Assembly (NCBI GenBank): GCA_030630245.1
Contig: DAOVNL010000064.1
Location: forward strand, 1 to 5,696
DNA: 5,696 nucleotides
Direction of reading: 5' to 3'
Origin: Candidatus Omnitrophota bacterium
Lineage (GTDB): Bacteria > Omnitrophota > Gorgyraeia > B26-G9
The notes under the pieces are model-generated. The model did not search any database. It was not told the DNA's origin and saw only the letters and a program-made list of their open reading frames with translations. A program made the translations under genes and the position numbers. Numbering within the stretch: the stretch's first letter is position 1; every line of letters starts with the position of its first letter. This document shows, one piece after another, positions 5,151-5,696 of this stretch.

Positions 5151-5696
5151 TTATTCCAAATCATCAATCAGTTTTAATACTTCCGAGGCCACAACTCCAA
5201 ATTTGATTTTTACCCTCCGGCCGGTTTTACGCAACTTTATTTCTATAACACCCTGCGCTAAATTTTTCTCGCCGATTATAATCTGCACAGGGATTCCTAT
5301 CAGATCGGCATCTTTAAATTTCATTCCGGCCCTTATATTCCGGTCATCAAAAAGAACCTCTATGTTTTTATCAAAAAGCCGTTTATAAATATTTTCCGCC
5401 TCTTTCATGATTTCCTTGTTATCCGTATTAAGCGGCATAATAAGTACCTGAAAAGGACTGATAGTCTTAGACCAGACAATGCCGAAATCGTCATAATTCT
5501 GTTCAAGAAAAGCAGCAATAATTCTGGTAACTCCGATGCCGTAACACCCCATAATGATCTGGTTCGCTTTACCCTGTTCATCAAGAAAAGTAGCGCCCAG
5601 ACTTTGCGTATATTTTGTCCCGAGCTTAAATACATGCCCGACCTCAATAGCCTGCTGGATATTTATTCCAGCTGTTTTACAGCGCGGACATAAATC
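5151..5696 (-). CDS. proS: Prolyl-tRNA synthetase, C-terminal third (runs off the window)
   Basis: Charges tRNA-Pro with proline in the cytoplasm. The last 181 residues are present and the reading frame is open to the window edge. Visible in order: CPRC at 3-6; EVGHVFKLGTKY at 18-29; class II motif 3, MGCYGIGVTR at 49-58, with the ATP-binding arginine at 58; then EQNYDDFGIVW; then the anticodon-binding domain from about 79 to the end (ISPFQVLIMPLN, DDR at 117-119, AGMKFKDADLIGIP at 123-136). The match is to the bacterial-type enzyme of about 570 residues; its editing insertion lies outside the window. A small oddity is WSKTISPF where the common form is WP...APF. The internal ATG at 5552 is not the start, because strong family similarity continues upstream of it. 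It ends 134 bases before the pilus operon with no visible terminator, so some read-through into that operon is possible. Confidence 0.97.
   Translation of the reverse strand, partial: DLCPRCKTAGINIQQAIEVGHVFKLGTKYTQSLGATFLDEQGKANQIIMGCYGIGVTRIIAAFLEQNYDDFGIVWSKTISPFQVLIMPLNTDNKEIMKEAENIYKRLFDKNIEVLFDDRNIRAGMKFKDADLIGIPVQIIIGEKNLAQGVIEIKLRKTGRRVKIKFGVVASEVLKLIDDLE

Noticed and set aside
5405..5647. Minus-strand open frame of 80 codons within proS
   Set aside because: It is an out-of-frame reading of the well-conserved proS catalytic region.

Overview
This is a compact block of single-strand genes: every supported gene lies on the minus strand and is transcribed from right to left. The base composition is AT-leaning. 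The products (a secretin, periplasmic alignment proteins and a secretion ATPase) require an outer membrane, so the source is a diderm (Gram-negative) bacterium. Divergence of the proteins from proteobacterial versions, the PilM-PilN fusion and the AT-leaning composition would fit an environmental lineage such as Omnitrophota or a neighbour of the PVC or Elusimicrobiota groups. That placement is a guess, not something the sequence proves.

Layout in transcription order. (1) 5696-5151: the C-terminal third of prolyl-tRNA synthetase (proS), cut by the window edge. (2) 5150-5017: a 134-base gap with no visible terminator, two tandem sigma-70-like promoters and a small AU-rich hairpin against the next start codon. 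(3) 5016-3361: a 551-residue fusion of a PilM-like cytoplasmic domain, one membrane helix and a PilN-like periplasmic domain, which is the architecture of GspL. (4) 3342-2809: a PilO/GspM-like inner-membrane protein. (5) 2812-2306: a PilP/GspC-like periplasmic protein, overlapping the previous gene by ATGA. (6) 2295-670: a short secretin (PilQ/GspD family). (7) 644-1: the N-terminal 214 residues of a PilB/GspE ATPase, cut by the window edge before its Walker motifs.

Genes 3 to 7 form one tightly packed operon (gaps of 18, -4, 10 and 25 bases). Together they form the envelope-spanning part of a type IV pilus or type II secretion machine. The cytoplasmic ATPase would dock on the PilM-like domain. 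The PilN-like and PilO-like domains would form the inner-membrane alignment ring, and the PilP/GspC-like protein would link that ring to the outer-membrane secretin channel. No prepilin, prepilin peptidase or PilC/GspF gene lies in the window, so pilus and secretion roles cannot be separated. The order is that of pilMNOPQ plus pilB, whereas the fused first gene is GspL-like, giving an intermediate layout.

The points most worth a second look are the fusion with apparently lost nucleotide-binding motifs, an N-terminal ATPase domain that matches the c-di-GMP-binding MshEN motif almost fully, the tandem phased promoters and leader hairpin before the operon, and the lysine-rich, lipobox-less PilP homologue whose tail is coded by A6/A8 runs. 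Apart from the proS-pilM gap, no stretch over 100 bases lacks a gene.
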